From Streptosporangiaceae bacterium (GTDB taxonomy: Bacteria; Actinomycetota; Actinomycetes; Streptosporangiales; Streptosporangiaceae), in the NCBI GenBank assembly GCA_030040155.1, contig JASHUG010000415.1:1-37909 (forward strand): a stretch of 37,909 bases of DNA, read 5' to 3'. The notes below the pieces were generated by a model. It was not told the origin of the DNA and ran no database searches. It saw nothing but the letters and a program-made list of their open reading frames with translations. The position numbers were made by a program, and so were the translations under genes. This document shows, in pieces, positions 15,641-23,866 of the stretch; the first letter of the stretch is position 1; each line of letters starts with the position of its first letter.

Positions 15641-18484
15641 ATGGGATCGGAAGCTGATCGCTACGCGACGGTACCTCCGCTTGTGCCCAGAAGCTCGGCA
15701 AGCGTCCGGTATCTTGAGGACCTGATTGGGCGCGACGCCCATTGCCGGAAGCTCGACCAGCTCGCCGCGGCAATCGGGGATGGTCAGAGCCGGGCGCTGG
15801 TCTTGCGCGGCGAGCACGGGATCGGGAAGACGGCGCTCTTCGACTACCTGGCCGCGCACGCCGCGGGCTGCCGGGTGGACCGCGTCACTGCCGTTGAGTC
15901 GGAGCTGGAACTCGCCTTCGCCGGTCTGCACCAGCTCTGCGCGCCGATGCTGGGACATCTCGGCAGCGTGCTCGGGCCCCAGCGTGACGCGCTTGAGGCT
16001 GCGCTGGGCCTGAGCGCCGGGTCAGCTCCTGATCGTTTTCACGTGGGGCTCGCCGTGCTCAGCTTGCTGTCCGACGTTGCCCAGGAAAAACCGCTGCTCT
16101 GCCTGGTCGACGACGCGCAATGGCTGGACCGGGCCTCCGCACAGGTGCTCGCGTTCGCTGCCAGGCGGCTAGGGGCAGAGTCAGTCGGCCTGGTCTTCTC
16201 CGCGAGCGCGCCTTCGCGCGAGCTGGCGGGCCTGCCGGACCTGATCGTTGATGGCCTGCGAGATGAGGACGCCAAGGCGCTGCTCGACACGGCGCTCGCC
16301 GGTCCCGTGGATCCCCAGGTCCGTGACCAGATCATTGCCGAGGCCCGCGGCAACCCGCTGGCTCTGCTCGAGCTGCCGCGAGGACTGAACCTCACGCAGC
16401 TGGCCGGAGGGTTCGGGCTTCCCGGCGCGACAGGGCTCGCGGGCAGCATGGAGGAAAGCTTCCTGCGGCGCGTCCAGGCGCTCCCTGGCCCGACCCGCGA
16501 GTTGCTGGTACTTGCGTCGGCCGACCCGACCGGTGATGCAGCGCTGGTGTGGCGCGCATCTGCCCGGCTGGGCATCGCCGCCGAGGCAGCCATTCCAGCC
16601 GCCGACGCTGACCTGGCCGAGTTCGGGCCCAGGGTTCGGTTCCGTCATCCGCTCGTTCGGTCGGCAGCGTACCGATCGGGGACTGTGGGTGACAGGCGGC
16701 GGGCGCACGGCGCCCTGGCCGAGGCAACTGATCGGAGGCTCGACCCCGATCGTCATGCGTGGCACCGGGCGCAGGCAGCTAGCGGGCCGGATGCGGAGAT
16801 AGCTAACGAACTGCAGGAGTCAGCCGAACGCGCACGCTCCCGCGGCGGCGCCGCGGCGGCAGCTGCGTTCCTGGAACGATCGGCAATCCTGACGCTAGCT
16901 CCGGCCCAGCGGGCGACGCGCGCGCTGGCCGCCGCCGATGCCAAGCTGCAGGCCGGAGACCTAACCGCGGGACGCGACCTGCTGGCCATGGCGGAAGCAG
17001 GGCCGGGCGACGAGGCTCAAAAGGCGCATGTCGAATTGCTCCGGGCCCGGATCGAGTTTGCCGCGAGCCGCGGTAGCGCGGCGCCGACCTTGCTGCTTTC
17101 CGCGGCAAGGCGGCTCGAGTCCGTTGACCCTGGGCTTGCCCGCTCGACGTATCTGGAGGCGCTGTCGGCTGGAATCTTCGCCGGGCAGCTCGCCAGCCCT
17201 GGAAGCGGGCTGTGGGAGGTGGCACGCGCGGCTTTGACGGCGCCTCCGCCGCGCGGTGCATCGCGCGCCCCCGATCTCCTTCTCGATGGGCTGGCCGCTT
17301 ACTACACCGACGGATACGGGGCCGGTGTGCCGATCCTGCGCAGAGCGCTGGACGCTTTCGGGGCCGGCCTGTCCATCGACGAAGAGCTCCGCTGGCTCTG
17401 GCTCGCGTGTGTCACCGCGGTGCACGTGTGGGATGACGATGCCTGGGACCGGTTGTCTGCCAGGTACCTGGCGCTCGTCCGGCAGTCGGGGGCACTCGGA
17501 GAGCACGCGCTGGCGCTGAGCATGCGAGCTCAGCGGCTGCTGCTGGGTGGCCAGCTGGCCGCCTCGGAATCTCTGGCCGTCCAGGCGCAAGCTGCTTCCG
17601 AGGCCGTCGGCGGTACGCACGCGCCCTACGGTGCGCTCGCCCTCGCGGCCCTGAAGGGCGACGAAAGCGCGGTCACCGCGCTGGTCGATACGGTCGCTCC
17701 CGAGGTGGCTGAGCGCGGCGAGGGAGCCGGGATGACCGCCGTCGGCATGGCCAACGCGCTGCTCTTCCTCGGCCTGGGCCGCTACCAGGAAGCAGTGCCG
17801 GCCGCGCAGCTGGCCACCGCGAGTCCCGGAACCATTGGCACGCCCCCGTGGGCTATCGCCGAGCTCATTGAGGCGGCTGTCCGGACGGGCAAGACCGATC
17901 TAGCTGCCGATGCCTACGAGCGATTTGCCGAGATGACCGACGCCAGCGCCAGCGACTGGGCGCTCGGGCATCAGGCGCGGGCTCACGCCCAGCTGAGCGA
18001 GGGTGTCGAGGCCGACCGCCACTATCGCGACGCAATCGACCGGCTACAGCGGACCGGAATGCGCATCTGCCTTGCCCGAGCCCATCTGCTGTACGGGGAG
18101 TGGCTGCGCCGCGAGCGCCGCCGCAGCGACGCGCGCGAGCAGTTGCGCACAGCTTTCGCCATGCTGGAATCCATGGGAGTCGCGGCATTCGCCGAGCGTG
18201 CCCGGCGCGAACTGGCGGCGACCGGCGAAACCATCCGCAAGCATCCCATCGGCTCACGGAACGACCAGCTAACGTCGCAGGAAAGTGAGATTGCCCGGCT
18301 GGCACGCGAGGGCCTGTCCAACCCGGAGATCGGAGCCAGGCTCTACATCAGCCCGCACACGGTTCAGTATCACCTGCGCAAGATCTTCGCCAAGCTCGGA
18401 ATCACCGCGCGCAGCCAGCTCGACCGGGTCCTTCCCGAAGGGCGTGGGAGCGACGATCTCACGAGCCGGGACGGCGGTGCCTGA
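15641..18484 (+). CDS. LAL-family transcriptional regulator (ATPase domain plus LuxR HTH)
   Basis: A 947-residue regulator of the large ATP-binding LuxR (LAL/MalT-like) type. The N-terminal NTPase has a Walker A GEHGIGKT (residues 57-64) and a Walker B LLCLVDDAQWLD (Asp157-Asp158). The middle is helical, TPR-like and alanine-rich, and usually senses a ligand. The C-terminus (about 877-930) is a LuxR HTH, LTSQESEIARLAREGLSNPEIGARL followed by SPHTVQYHLRKIFAKLGI. ATG 15641 is preferred, with GGGGAGGG 5 nt upstream; a TTG 22 codons earlier is weaker. It sits inside the gene cluster whose three promoters share an element, making it the obvious candidate activator. Confidence 0.9.
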   Translation: MGSEADRYATVPPLVPRSSASVRYLEDLIGRDAHCRKLDQLAAAIGDGQSRALVLRGEHGIGKTALFDYLAAHAAGCRVDRVTAVESELELAFAGLHQLCAPMLGHLGSVLGPQRDALEAALGLSAGSAPDRFHVGLAVLSLLSDVAQEKPLLCLVDDAQWLDRASAQVLAFAARRLGAESVGLVFSASAPSRELAGLPDLIVDGLRDEDAKALLDTALAGPVDPQVRDQIIAEARGNPLALLELPRGLNLTQLAGGFGLPGATGLAGSMEESFLRRVQALPGPTRELLVLASADPTGDAALVWRASARLGIAAEAAIPAADADLAEFGPRVRFRHPLVRSAAYRSGTVGDRRRAHGALAEATDRRLDPDRHAWHRAQAASGPDAEIANELQESAERARSRGGAAAAAAFLERSAILTLAPAQRATRALAAADAKLQAGDLTAGRDLLAMAEAGPGDEAQKAHVELLRARIEFAASRGSAAPTLLLSAARRLESVDPGLARSTYLEALSAGIFAGQLASPGSGLWEVARAALTAPPPRGASRAPDLLLDGLAAYYTDGYGAGVPILRRALDAFGAGLSIDEELRWLWLACVTAVHVWDDDAWDRLSARYLALVRQSGALGEHALALSMRAQRLLLGGQLAASESLAVQAQAASEAVGGTHAPYGALALAALKGDESAVTALVDTVAPEVAERGEGAGMTAVGMANALLFLGLGRYQEAVPAAQLATASPGTIGTPPWAIAELIEAAVRTGKTDLAADAYERFAEMTDASASDWALGHQARAHAQLSEGVEADRHYRDAIDRLQRTGMRICLARAHLLYGEWLRRERRRSDAREQLRTAFAMLESMGVAAFAERARRELAATGETIRKHPIGSRNDQLTSQESEIARLAREGLSNPEIGARLYISPHTVQYHLRKIFAKLGITARSQLDRVLPEGRGSDDLTSRDGGA

Positions 18485-18566
18485 GCGCATCGTTCTCGCT
18501 GCGTGAGACGAACCGCGCAGTGCACTGGGCCGAGCGGGCCACGAAGACCGGCGGGCTACGCGGGAC

Positions 18567-18611
18567 GACTACCCAGCGGGGGATTCGATCACTGCCCCCG
18601 AGCCGCAGGCT
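18567..18611 (+). promoter_or_regulatory. Shared cluster promoter element, copy B (drives the genes at 18664 and 19603)
   Basis: GACTACCCA (18567-18575), GGGGATTCGATCA (18579-18591) and, after 13 bp, GCAGGCT (18605-18611), followed by AGAACC. It is almost identical to copy A, 4 kb away, although the surrounding DNA is unrelated. It ends 52 bp before the GTG start of the second epoxide hydrolase-like gene. Confidence 0.65.
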
Positions 18612-18663
18612 AGAACCAGGCCGCCAGTACGGACACGGTCAAAACCCCGATCGGGAGCCACCC

Positions 18664-19530
18664 GTGACCACCATCCACCACCGTTACGCCGCAGTCGACG
18701 GACGGCAGTTGTTCTACCGAGACGCCGGACCGCCCGGAGCGCCGGCCGTCGTGCTCCTGCACGGCTTCCCGGCCAGCTCGTTCATGTTCCGCAACCTGAT
18801 CCCCGCACTGGCGGCGCGGTATCGCGTGATCGCGCCTGATCACCTCGGCTTCGGCCTGTCTGACGCGCCGCCCGCCGACCAGTTCAGCTATAGCTTCGAC
18901 TCGCTTGCCGGCCTTACCGCGGGACTGCTTGGCCGGCTGGGGGTCACCCGGTATGCGATGTACGTGCATGACTACGGCGCGCCGATCGGGTGGCGCCTCG
19001 CCCTCGCCGACCCGGCAGCCGTGATGGCGATCGTGACCCAGAACGGTAATGGCTACGAGGAGGGCCTCACCGAGACTTTCTGGAAGCCGGTGCGCGAATA
19101 CTGGCACGAGCAGAGTCCTCAGACTGAGCAGGCTGTTCGCCTTGCCCTCACGCTGGACGCCATCCGCAGGCGATACCTGCACGGCGTCACGGACGAGAGC
19201 CTGGTCAGCCCGGACACCTGGCATCACGACTACGACCTCGTGTCGCGTCCGGGCAACGACCGCATTCAGCTGAAGCTGATCGCGGACTACGCCACCAATA
19301 TCCCGCTCTACCCGTATCTGCACGCCTATCTGCGCGACAGCCGGGTGCCACTGCTTGCGGTCTGGGGGCGCAATGATGAGATTCTCGGCCCGTACGGCGC
19401 TCGCGCGTTCGCCAGGGACGCACATCGGGCTGAGATCCACCTGCTCGACGGCGGCCATTTCCTGCTCGAAAGCCAGCTCGACACGACTGTGGGGCTCGTC
19501 CGCCCGTTCCTCGAACGGGCCCTGTCCTGA
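18664..19530 (+). CDS. Alpha/beta hydrolase, epoxide hydrolase / dehalogenase type (paralogue 2)
   Basis: A 288-residue paralogue of the enzyme at 10745-11605. It has HGFPASSFMFRNLIPAL, YRVIAPDHLGFGLSD, nucleophile Asp103 in VHDYGAPIGW, the TQNGNGYEEGL block, VWGRNDEILGP (acid) and DGGHFLLE (His). The Asp elbow predicts ester-intermediate hydrolysis of an epoxide or halide. GTG 18664 is chosen because it follows CGGGAG and the homology starts there; the open frame extends upstream over the promoter element. The FAD monooxygenase gene begins 72 bp later, so an oxygenase-hydrolase pair (epoxidise, then open) is an attractive but unproven reading. Confidence 0.87.
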   Translation: MTTIHHRYAAVDGRQLFYRDAGPPGAPAVVLLHGFPASSFMFRNLIPALAARYRVIAPDHLGFGLSDAPPADQFSYSFDSLAGLTAGLLGRLGVTRYAMYVHDYGAPIGWRLALADPAAVMAIVTQNGNGYEEGLTETFWKPVREYWHEQSPQTEQAVRLALTLDAIRRRYLHGVTDESLVSPDTWHHDYDLVSRPGNDRIQLKLIADYATNIPLYPYLHAYLRDSRVPLLAVWGRNDEILGPYGARAFARDAHRAEIHLLDGGHFLLESQLDTTVGLVRPFLERALS

Positions 19531-19602
19531 CTGGTGACCGGCGGGTGAGGTGGAGTCATGCCGGGCATCAGTCGGCGTATGCGCTCTGAGGAGGAAGGTA
19601 CG

Positions 19603-20709
19603 GTGCAGTGCGTTGTCGTCGGCGGCAGTCTGGTTGGCTTGTCCGCGGCGATCGCGTTGTCCCGGCTCGGGATCGATGTGACCGTCCTCGAGCGAAGCCC
19701 GGCCCGCGCCGAGGAGGGCGGTGGCGGCCTGGGTGTGGACGTCGCCTTGCTCGGCCAGGTTACTGGCATAACCGACCAGCCGCCGGTCCTGCACGGTGTC
19801 GATCGCGACACGACGGCCTGGCACCTGCTGCAAGGATGGCTGGAAGCGCATGCGGTGCGCCGCGCCGGCGTGACGTTGCACCGCAGAACGCCGGCAACTT
19901 CCGTGACCCCAGGGCACGCCGAGTCGGCGTCCGTCGTGACGGCAGGCGGCCGCTCGCATCGCGCTGACTTGGTGATCGGAGCTGATGGTGCGCGGAGCAC
20001 CGTCCGCGGCGCCGTGGACCCGGAGCATCCCAGTGCCCGCTACGCCGGGGTCTTGTTGTGGCGCAGCATGGTCGACGAGGACGCTCTGCCCGCGGGAGTT
20101 GCGCTCCCTGCCGCAGGCGAGCCGTCCCGCGAAGTCTACGCAGGGCCTTACCGCCTGGTTACCTACCTGGTTCCCGGTGCTGCAGGCGAGACCGATGTCG
20201 GCCGCCGCCGCCTCAACATGGTCTGGTACGACCCGCAGCAGCGCGAACTGCTCCGCGACAGGGGCTTGCTGGAGGGCGAGACAATCCACGGCAGCCTGGC
20301 ACCGGGGACGCTTCCAGATCCGGTCCGCGAACGCCTGGCGCAGTTCGCCGCAGCGAACTGGCCTTCACCCTGGCGCGAGGCCCTGGAGCTGGCGCTGCGT
20401 GACGGGAAGGTGTTCGGAACGCCGATCGTCCACTACGAGCCGATGCGCATGGCTCGCGGCCGGGCGGCACTGGCCGGCGACGCCGCGCACGCGGCCAGCC
20501 CGATGGTGGGCGGCGGATTCCGGCAAGGGCTGTACGACGTGGCCGCGCTGACCCAGGTGCTGATGGCAACCGCCTCGCCCGCCGGGATACCGGCCGCACT
20601 GGGCCGTTATCAGGAGCTGCGTCTCCGTGCAGCCGCTCGGCACGTCGCGGACAGCGAGCGGGCCACGGCCGCCTACCTGGCGCACGCGACGCAGGACCCC
20701 GGCACATGA
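19603..20709 (+). CDS. FAD-dependent monooxygenase (aromatic hydroxylase type)
   Basis: A 368-residue group A flavoprotein monooxygenase. It has the dinucleotide-binding strand CVVVGGSLVGLSAAIALSRLG with the acidic end VTVLERS, the DG motif DLVIGADGARSTVR, and the second flavin motif ALAGDAAHAASPMVGGGFRQG. The N-terminus resembles 2,6-dihydroxypyridine hydroxylase-like enzymes more than PHBH. Substrate and product are unknown. GTG 19603 follows a very strong GAGGAGGAAGG site and is preferred to ATG 19558. It is cotranscribed with the epoxide hydrolase-like gene, probably from promoter copy B. It converges on an LLM oxidoreductase gene 21 bp away. Confidence 0.88.
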   Translation: MQCVVVGGSLVGLSAAIALSRLGIDVTVLERSPARAEEGGGGLGVDVALLGQVTGITDQPPVLHGVDRDTTAWHLLQGWLEAHAVRRAGVTLHRRTPATSVTPGHAESASVVTAGGRSHRADLVIGADGARSTVRGAVDPEHPSARYAGVLLWRSMVDEDALPAGVALPAAGEPSREVYAGPYRLVTYLVPGAAGETDVGRRRLNMVWYDPQQRELLRDRGLLEGETIHGSLAPGTLPDPVRERLAQFAAANWPSPWREALELALRDGKVFGTPIVHYEPMRMARGRAALAGDAAHAASPMVGGGFRQGLYDVAALTQVLMATASPAGIPAALGRYQELRLRAAARHVADSERATAAYLAHATQDPGT

Positions 20710-20730
20710 CCGGACACGGCGCGATACTCG

Positions 20731-21771
20731 TTACCCGATGTCCTCGGCGGCTGCCCTGATCCGATCGGGCGAGAGCGCCTCGAGGGTCGCCAGCACCTTA
20801 TCCAGGCCTGGCCGGGTCGTAACGACCCGGACGATCGTCTCGTCCAGGCCCGCCGAGAGGCTGGCATAGGCCTGCGGCGCCCCGTCCGCCGGGCCGTAGT
20901 AACCGACCGACGTCAGCAGCTCGTCGGGGGCGGCAGCCACAACCGCGTCGAGATCCTCGCCGTTGCTGCGGCGCTCCTCGAGTTCGGCCAGGGTCGCCCC
21001 GAATCCCATCGAGGTGAACAGGCCGCGATAGCCCGTGTGGGGTGGCGTTCCGGGCATCGCCATGGCATAGCCGAGGACCTGGCGGCCCAGCGCGAGCCGT
21101 GCCGCGGCGACGTCGTCGTCCACGCAGACCCGCACGTACATGGTCAGCGCGATGTGCTCGGGATCGCGTCCGGCCCGTGCCGCGCCCTCGGCCACGATCG
21201 AGCGGCTCTGGGCGATACGCCCTGGTGTCGCCCAGTTGAGCAGCGCGCCGTCAGCAAGCTCGCCTGCCAGCCGGAGCATCTGCGGCCCGAGTGCCGCAAG
21301 GTAGAGCGGTACCCGGGGCAGGGCGGCCGTGCCGAGGGACTCGCCGTGCACGCTTAGCGCCGGTCCCTCGTGGGTGACGGTCTTGCCCGCGAGCAGCCCG
21401 CGCACCACGGTGACATAGTCGCGCATCACCGCCACGGGCCGGTCAGGCAAGCCGGCTGACGCCCAGAAGGCTGGCCCGTAGCCGCCGGTTCCGATGCCGA
21501 GGATGAAGCGGCCGTCGGAGATCTGGCCTACGGTCGCGGCTTGCATCGCCAGCGCGAGCGGCCGCCACAGCCGCGGGGCAGGCACCACCGAGATGCCCGT
21601 CAGCAACGGGGTTTCCTGCGCCCAGGCAGCGCAGACGTGAAACGGGTCCGGCACGCCGAGCGCCGGGGTCCAGAGGCTCTCGAATCCGAGAATGCCCGCG
21701 TCCCGCCCGGCCTGCCGGAGTTCTCCGAACGTCAGGCCGAGACGGCTGTCAAGTCCCGCGCCAATGCGCAT
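20731..21771 (-). CDS. LLM-class flavin/F420-dependent oxidoreductase
   Basis: A 346-residue luciferase-like TIM-barrel oxidoreductase. Typical blocks are GFESLWTPALGVPDPF, TGISVVPAPRLWRPLALAMQAATVGQISDGRFILGIGTG, LYLAALGPQMLRLAGELADGALLNW and the C-terminal substrate-side region. Relatives in actinomycetes use F420 or FMN; which one applies here cannot be read from the sequence. ATG 21771 has AGGATGG 8 nt upstream; the 30-residue upstream extension lacks homology. It faces the FAD monooxygenase gene and may not belong to the same regulon, since no shared element precedes it. Confidence 0.88.
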   Translation of the reverse strand: MRIGAGLDSRLGLTFGELRQAGRDAGILGFESLWTPALGVPDPFHVCAAWAQETPLLTGISVVPAPRLWRPLALAMQAATVGQISDGRFILGIGTGGYGPAFWASAGLPDRPVAVMRDYVTVVRGLLAGKTVTHEGPALSVHGESLGTAALPRVPLYLAALGPQMLRLAGELADGALLNWATPGRIAQSRSIVAEGAARAGRDPEHIALTMYVRVCVDDDVAAARLALGRQVLGYAMAMPGTPPHTGYRGLFTSMGFGATLAELEERRSNGEDLDAVVAAAPDELLTSVGYYGPADGAPQAYASLSAGLDETIVRVVTTRPGLDKVLATLEALSPDRIRAAAEDIG

Positions 21772-21939
21772 TCGCAACCATCCTGTCGTGAGGCGTCGTC
21801 CAGGAACTGAACTTAGCGGGCCGTCAGACGAGCCTGCCCAATCCGTCGCCTGGGCAATCACGGCGGTGGCGGGGCATTGGCTGCGGCGCCGCCATATTGA
21901 TGGCGACGGCCGCCGCTTCGACGTGGTAAGGATTCGGGT

Positions 21940-22998
21940 ATGAGGTCCCCGCTTCAGGGTGGGCTGGCACCGGCGGGCTTGGTGGCCGGCGCTCTGGTGG
22001 AGATCGCGTGTGATGAGTCAGGTTTCTCCGGCACCAACCTGCTCGATCGGACGAGCCCAGTGCTCGCGCATGCGAGTGTCGACCTGCGCATCGGCGAGGC
22101 AGTCGAGCTGATCACGACGCTGAGGTCGGAGTTTCGGTTCTCGCCGCATGAATTCAAGTCCGGGCAGTTCCTCCGCAACCCCGCAAGGGGTCAGGCCCTG
22201 GAGTGGTTCCTGGCAAAACTGCACGGCCGGGCGCACGTGCATCTGATCGACAAGGAATACTTCCTCGTCACCCGGATCGTTGACCTCCTGCTGGCCGAGC
22301 CCTCGTATGCGGCTGGTACCAGCCTGACCCAGCAGCAGCGTCCCGACGCCCTCACCCTCTACCGCGGCGCGCACTCGGCCAGCCGGAACTGGCGCCTCTT
22401 CCTTGCCGCATTCGTCGAGCTATTGCGGGTCAAGCGGCAGCGTTGGCCGGATCCGCTGGCCTTGAAACGGTTCTTCCAGGCCCGAGACGCGCTGCTACGA
22501 GACCAGCTCGCCGCACAACCAGCGGATGTCCTCGCCCGGCTTAGCCGTACGCGGGTACGGGCCGTGCTGGCCCGGCTGTTCGCTGACGACCCATCGATCC
22601 CGCCACCGCTGGAGCCCATGCTGCCCGCGCTAGCCGAGACCGTGTTGTTCTGGAGCGGCCGCGACAAGCGACAGGTGCTCGTGATCCATGACGAGCAGAG
22701 CGCCCTCACCGCCGGCCGGCTGAGGCGCCTGCAGCAGGTACTGGCCGACGGTGCCGGCACATCGCCCGGCGCCGACGAGACCGGTTCGGCGGCGACCAGG
22801 ATCTCGCCCCTGTCCGGGCTGCTGATGGTCGACTCCCGAGACGATCCGCGCGTCCAGGTCGCCGACCTTCTCGCCGGAATGGCCCGGCGGCTTCCGCATA
22901 TCGTCGACGACGCCCCGCTCGGGCCGTTCATCTCCGCAACCTCGCTGCGCGATCCGGAGTTGCCAGGCGCGGCCGACGGGAATGCGGCGGCGTCTTAA
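21940..22998 (+). CDS. DUF3800 domain-containing protein
   Basis: A 352-residue protein with the DUF3800 hallmarks. An N-terminal strand IACDESGFSG carries the DES motif, EFKSGQF and HVHLIDKEYFLV follow in the middle, and near the end RDDPRVQVADLLAG gives the second acidic pair. The fold is RNase H-like, so metal-dependent nuclease chemistry is possible; members are frequent in accessory and defence loci. ATG 21940 follows AAGGA. It is divergent from the LLM gene and its 3' end overlaps the rhomboid-like gene by 4 bp. No partner gene typical of a defence system is adjacent. Confidence 0.75.
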   Translation: MRSPLQGGLAPAGLVAGALVEIACDESGFSGTNLLDRTSPVLAHASVDLRIGEAVELITTLRSEFRFSPHEFKSGQFLRNPARGQALEWFLAKLHGRAHVHLIDKEYFLVTRIVDLLLAEPSYAAGTSLTQQQRPDALTLYRGAHSASRNWRLFLAAFVELLRVKRQRWPDPLALKRFFQARDALLRDQLAAQPADVLARLSRTRVRAVLARLFADDPSIPPPLEPMLPALAETVLFWSGRDKRQVLVIHDEQSALTAGRLRRLQQVLADGAGTSPGADETGSAATRISPLSGLLMVDSRDDPRVQVADLLAGMARRLPHIVDDAPLGPFISATSLRDPELPGAADGNAAAS

Positions 22999-23774
22999 GC
23001 GGCCGGGACGCCCCGTGCCCGGTGCCGTTGCCAGGCCAGGAAGCTGCCTAGCGTGGCGCCGACGAACAGGGCCGTCGCATGGCCCACCGGCGTGACCTGC
23101 AGGTGGGTGAGCCCGCTGAAGATGCTCCCGACAAAGACCAGCAACACGAACACGATCGCGGCAGCACCGCGGGCCAGCCAGCTGCCCCAGATCAGGGCGA
23201 CGGCGATGGCGGCGACCACAACGTAGGACGGCCCGACGTCGAGGATGAAGCGGTCGCGGGCCGGCATCGTTCCATGCGCGATCCGGTACCCGAGTATGCC
23301 CTCGCTCACCAGGCTGCCGATGATGTTGCCTGCCGCGCAGGTAACAGCGGTACGCCAGTTGCCGAGCGCTCCGTTGGCCCCGAACATGGTCAGCGCGATG
23401 AGGCCGGGCCAGAAGCTGAGGCCCCCGACGGCGAAGAAGGCTGACGCGACGAGGCAGCCAACCGGATCGTGTGCCAGGTTGTGCACGTTGGTGCTGGCCC
23501 AGCGCAGCACTGCGGCCCGGTCGCCGCTGGGCAGCAGCTCGTAGACGATCCCGGCGATGCAGAAGGCGGCCAGGTAAGTCCATGCCACGGCATATGGCCG
23601 GAATCCCGGCCAGAGCCGGGAGTAAGGCCGCAGGGCAGCTGGGTGCGGGGCAGCCGGACGCGCAGGCGCTGCCGAGTCAGGGCCCGCGGCCGAGTCCGGA
23701 CCGGTGGCCGAGCCTGGCATGCACTCAGCGTAGCCCGGCATTAACCGGTCGCCGCCGGCCACCAGTAGTGACAC
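22995..23774 (-). CDS. Rhomboid-fold membrane protein
   Basis: A protein of up to 259 residues with about six membrane segments after a proline/alanine-rich cytoplasmic N-terminus. Rhomboid features include NVHNLAHDPVGCLVASAFF in the first loop, GNIIGSLVSEGIL, a possible catalytic serine in DVGPSYVVVA (fourth segment, where classical rhomboids have GxSG) and a histidine in TPVGHATALFVGA (sixth segment). It resembles actinobacterial rhomboid-like proteins whose protease activity is unproven. The start is uncertain: GTG 23774 is the longest, and ATG 23741 or 23720 are possible; none has a clear ribosome binding site. It is divergent from imuA'. Confidence 0.72.
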   Translation of the reverse strand: MSLLVAGGDRLMPGYAECMPGSATGPDSAAGPDSAAPARPAAPHPAALRPYSRLWPGFRPYAVAWTYLAAFCIAGIVYELLPSGDRAAVLRWASTNVHNLAHDPVGCLVASAFFAVGGLSFWPGLIALTMFGANGALGNWRTAVTCAAGNIIGSLVSEGILGYRIAHGTMPARDRFILDVGPSYVVVAAIAVALIWGSWLARGAAAIVFVLLVFVGSIFSGLTHLQVTPVGHATALFVGATLGSFLAWQRHRARGVPAA

Positions 23775-23830
23775 GCTGAGCCGGTGACACAGGGGCCGGT
23801 TGTGCGGGCTCGATCCGGCGCAGGGCGGGC

Positions 23831-23860
23831 TTGACAGTCATCGAATAACTGTTCGATAGT
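23831..23860 (+). promoter_or_regulatory. SOS promoter of imuA' with LexA box in the spacer
   Basis: TTGACA (23831-23836) and GATAGT (23855-23860) are 18 bp apart. Between and overlapping them lies TCGAATAACTGTTCGA (23841-23856), which matches the actinobacterial LexA box CGAAC-N4-GTTCG with one change in the left half. LexA bound there would block RNA polymerase directly. The expected start site coincides with GTG 23867. Confidence 0.8.
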
Positions 23861-23866
23861 GATGTA

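Noticed and set aside
18610-20289. 559-codon open frame on the minus strand
   Set aside because: It runs antisense through the epoxide hydrolase-like and FAD monooxygenase genes, whose motifs are unmistakable. High GC leaves long open antisense frames, and its translation has no recognisable domain.
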